From the NCBI GenBank assembly GCA_905197585.1, contig CAJJZO010000088.1, positions 1-7,330 on the forward strand: a DNA stretch of 7,330 bases. Reading direction: 5' to 3'. Position 1 is the stretch's first letter; every line of letters starts with the position of its first letter. This DNA is from an uncultured Collinsella sp. (GTDB taxonomy: Bacteria; Actinomycetota; Coriobacteriia; Coriobacteriales; Coriobacteriaceae). The notes beneath the pieces are model-generated. The model made no database searches, was not told the origin of the DNA, and saw only the letters and a program-made list of their open reading frames with translations. Below are positions 6,159 through 7,330 of this stretch, piece by piece. The position numbers were made by a program, and so were the translations under genes.

Positions 6159-7330
6159 GGGTATCGACCTCCTTCGTCGAGCCTCGGCCATACGCGCCCG
6201 CCATAGCGCCGCTGCAAGAAGCGCCGCCCCGTTCGTCGGGTTCGCCTTCGCCCGATGCGCCTTCCGCCCGAAGCGCGCGGCTGAACGCCATCGCAAGCCG
6301 GGCGTTCTCCTTGCGCGTGCGCACCGCGACGCGGCACCAGAAACGGGACAGTACCGAAAACGAGTCGCACGTGCGGACCAAAACCCCCTGTTTATACAGG
6401 CGCTCGGGGATGTCTTTCGCCGGCGTGCGGACTAAAAGGAAGTTCGCATCCGACGGCACGACGGAAAGCCCGAGCGAGGAGAGCTCGTGGGAAAGCCACG
6501 CTCGCTCGCCCGCCAATACATCGCGCGTGCGCGAGACGTATTCGAAGTCTTCCAGGGCGGCGATCCCCGCGGCCTCGGCGACCGAGGAGACGGGCCACGC
6601 CTGCCCCGCCCGGCGAATCCCCTCGAGGAGTTGGGCGTTTCCGCTGATCAGATATCCTAACCGCAACCCCGCCATTCCGTAGAGCTTGGTGAATGCGGAG
6701 AGCACGGCCACATGGCGCGAACACGCGGCGCATGCAGCCACGCTCCTTTCGCGGGCGTCGGGCGCAAATCCGAGGAAGCACTCGTCCACGACGAGCAGCG
6801 CGCCCACCTGCTCGCAGCGGCAAGCCGCGGCATCGATCACGCGGGGGTCGACGAGGCGCCCCGTCGGGTTGTTCGGATTGCAGATGTACGCCACGTCTCC
6901 CGGCCCCTCGATCGCGCGGGCGAAGGAGGCGGGCACGTCGAAGTCGTCCGCTTCGGAGAGCGGGAACTCCTGCACGCATGCGCCGTAGTACGATGCCGCC
7001 TCCGCATATTCAGAGAACGTCGGCGCGCACACGACGATGCGTTTCGGGCGCACCGCCGCGGCGAGCCGCCAAATGATGTCGGACGCGCCCGCGCCGCAGA
7101 CGATAGTATCTTCGGGAATGCCCTGGGCACGCGCTAGGGCGCGAACGAGGGCGAGGCTTTCCCTATCGGGGTAGGCGTCGATTCGAGAAAGCGCCTTGCA
7201 AGCTGCGGCAACGGCGCGCGGCGAGGGGCCTGCCGGATTCACGTTCACCGAGAAGTCAATGAGGTCGGAGGCGCCCCCTTCGCAAGCGATGCCGAGCGAT
7301 TGCGCGCTGCCCCCATGCGCACGGGCGCGC
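6151..7330 (-). CDS. cobD: Threonine-phosphate decarboxylase (PLP aminotransferase fold), 5'-truncated
   Basis: Decarboxylates L-threonine O-3-phosphate to (R)-1-aminopropan-2-ol phosphate, the nucleotide-loop linker of cobalamin. It is a fold type I PLP enzyme of the histidinol-phosphate aminotransferase group. The frame is open to the right edge; the first visible residues include AHGGSAQSLGIACEGG and then DLIDFSVNVNPAGPSP, the usual CobD N-terminus (HGG...DFSxNxNPxG), so only a few codons are missing. PLP-site features: NPNNPTG (6859-6879), the ring-binding Asp in VVDECFLGF (Asp codon 6784-6786), and the Schiff-base lysine in SAFTKLYGMAGLRLGY (Lys codon 6685-6687). A C-terminal Arg region (FWCRVAVR) is also present. 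The B12 operon context and the HGG motif favour CobD over HisC. The last 35 or so residues (about 6154-6258) form a Gly/Ala/Ser/Glu-rich tail outside the family core. The TAG overlaps the cobQ GTG region by 8 nt. The gene is called cobC in the Pseudomonas nomenclature. Confidence 0.93.
   Translation of the reverse strand, partial: RARAHGGSAQSLGIACEGGASDLIDFSVNVNPAGPSPRAVAAACKALSRIDAYPDRESLALVRALARAQGIPEDTIVCGAGASDIIWRLAAAVRPKRIVVCAPTFSEYAEAASYYGACVQEFPLSEADDFDVPASFARAIEGPGDVAYICNPNNPTGRLVDPRVIDAAACRCEQVGALLVVDECFLGFAPDARERSVAACAACSRHVAVLSAFTKLYGMAGLRLGYLISGNAQLLEGIRRAGQAWPVSSVAEAAGIAALEDFEYVSRTRDVLAGERAWLSHELSSLGLSVVPSDANFLLVRTPAKDIPERLYKQGVLVRTCDSFSVLSRFWCRVAVRTRKENARLAMAFSRALRAEGASGEGEPDERGGASCSGAMAGAYGRGSTKEVDTRG
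6167..6174 (-). promoter_or_regulatory. Ribosome binding site of cobQ
   Basis: AAGGAGGT on the minus strand, 8 nt before the GTG at 6158, within the last codons of cobD. It is the strongest Shine-Dalgarno site in the window and settles the cobQ start against the upstream ATG at 6296 and the downstream ATG at codon 8. Confidence 0.88.

Noticed and set aside
6159..6296. In-frame upstream extension of cobQ by 46 codons
   Set aside because: The residues are a shadow of the cobD C-terminus; the perfect AAGGAGGT 8 nt before the GTG at 6158 and the family N-terminus place the start there.
7250..7330. Cobalamin riboswitch or operon promoter near the right edge
   Set aside because: The cobD reading frame is open and homologous to CobD up to the window end, so the leader region is outside the window.

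Overview
The window is a gene-dense, high-GC bacterial segment made of two transcription blocks that face each other. The GC-rich codon use, tight 1 to 8 nt gene overlaps, GTG starts and strong Shine-Dalgarno sites suit a high-GC actinobacterium. A gut-type Coriobacteriia member (Eggerthella/Collinsella-like) is my best guess, but this is inference; there is no rRNA or other marker gene to settle it.

Left block, plus strand, about 1-2700: a MacAB-type tripartite exporter operon. It holds the 3' part of a periplasmic-adaptor/HlyD-like membrane fusion protein (cut by the left edge), a LolD/MacB-type ATPase, and a MacB/FtsX-type permease. The three genes overlap by 1 and 4 nt and are almost certainly translated together. 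The substrate cannot be read from the sequence.

Right block, minus strand, about 7330-2735: five cobalamin (vitamin B12) biosynthesis genes in the order, by transcription, cobD (threonine-phosphate decarboxylase, 5' end cut by the right edge), cobQ/cbiP (cobyric acid synthase), cobO/cobA (corrinoid adenosyltransferase), cobH/cbiC (precorrin-8X methylmutase) and cobK/cbiJ (precorrin-6A reductase). All neighbours overlap or abut. The products cover two late corrin-ring steps (reduction and methyl migration), cobalt adenosylation, amidation to cobyric acid, and synthesis of the aminopropanol phosphate linker. The rest of the pathway must lie elsewhere, most likely beyond the right edge. The operon promoter, and any cobalamin riboswitch, would also be off the right edge; none is visible here.

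The blocks converge with only 34 noncoding bases between the stop codons (2701-2734) and no clear terminator. Sampled lines suggest a shift in base composition at this junction, from about 50-60% GC on the left to about 60-75% on the right. There are no RNA genes, mobile elements, CRISPR arrays or long repeats that I can see, and no noncoding stretch over 300 bases. I found no convincing new biological system: the genes belong to known families, and the points worth checking are the junction, two unusual C-terminal tails and start-site corrections.
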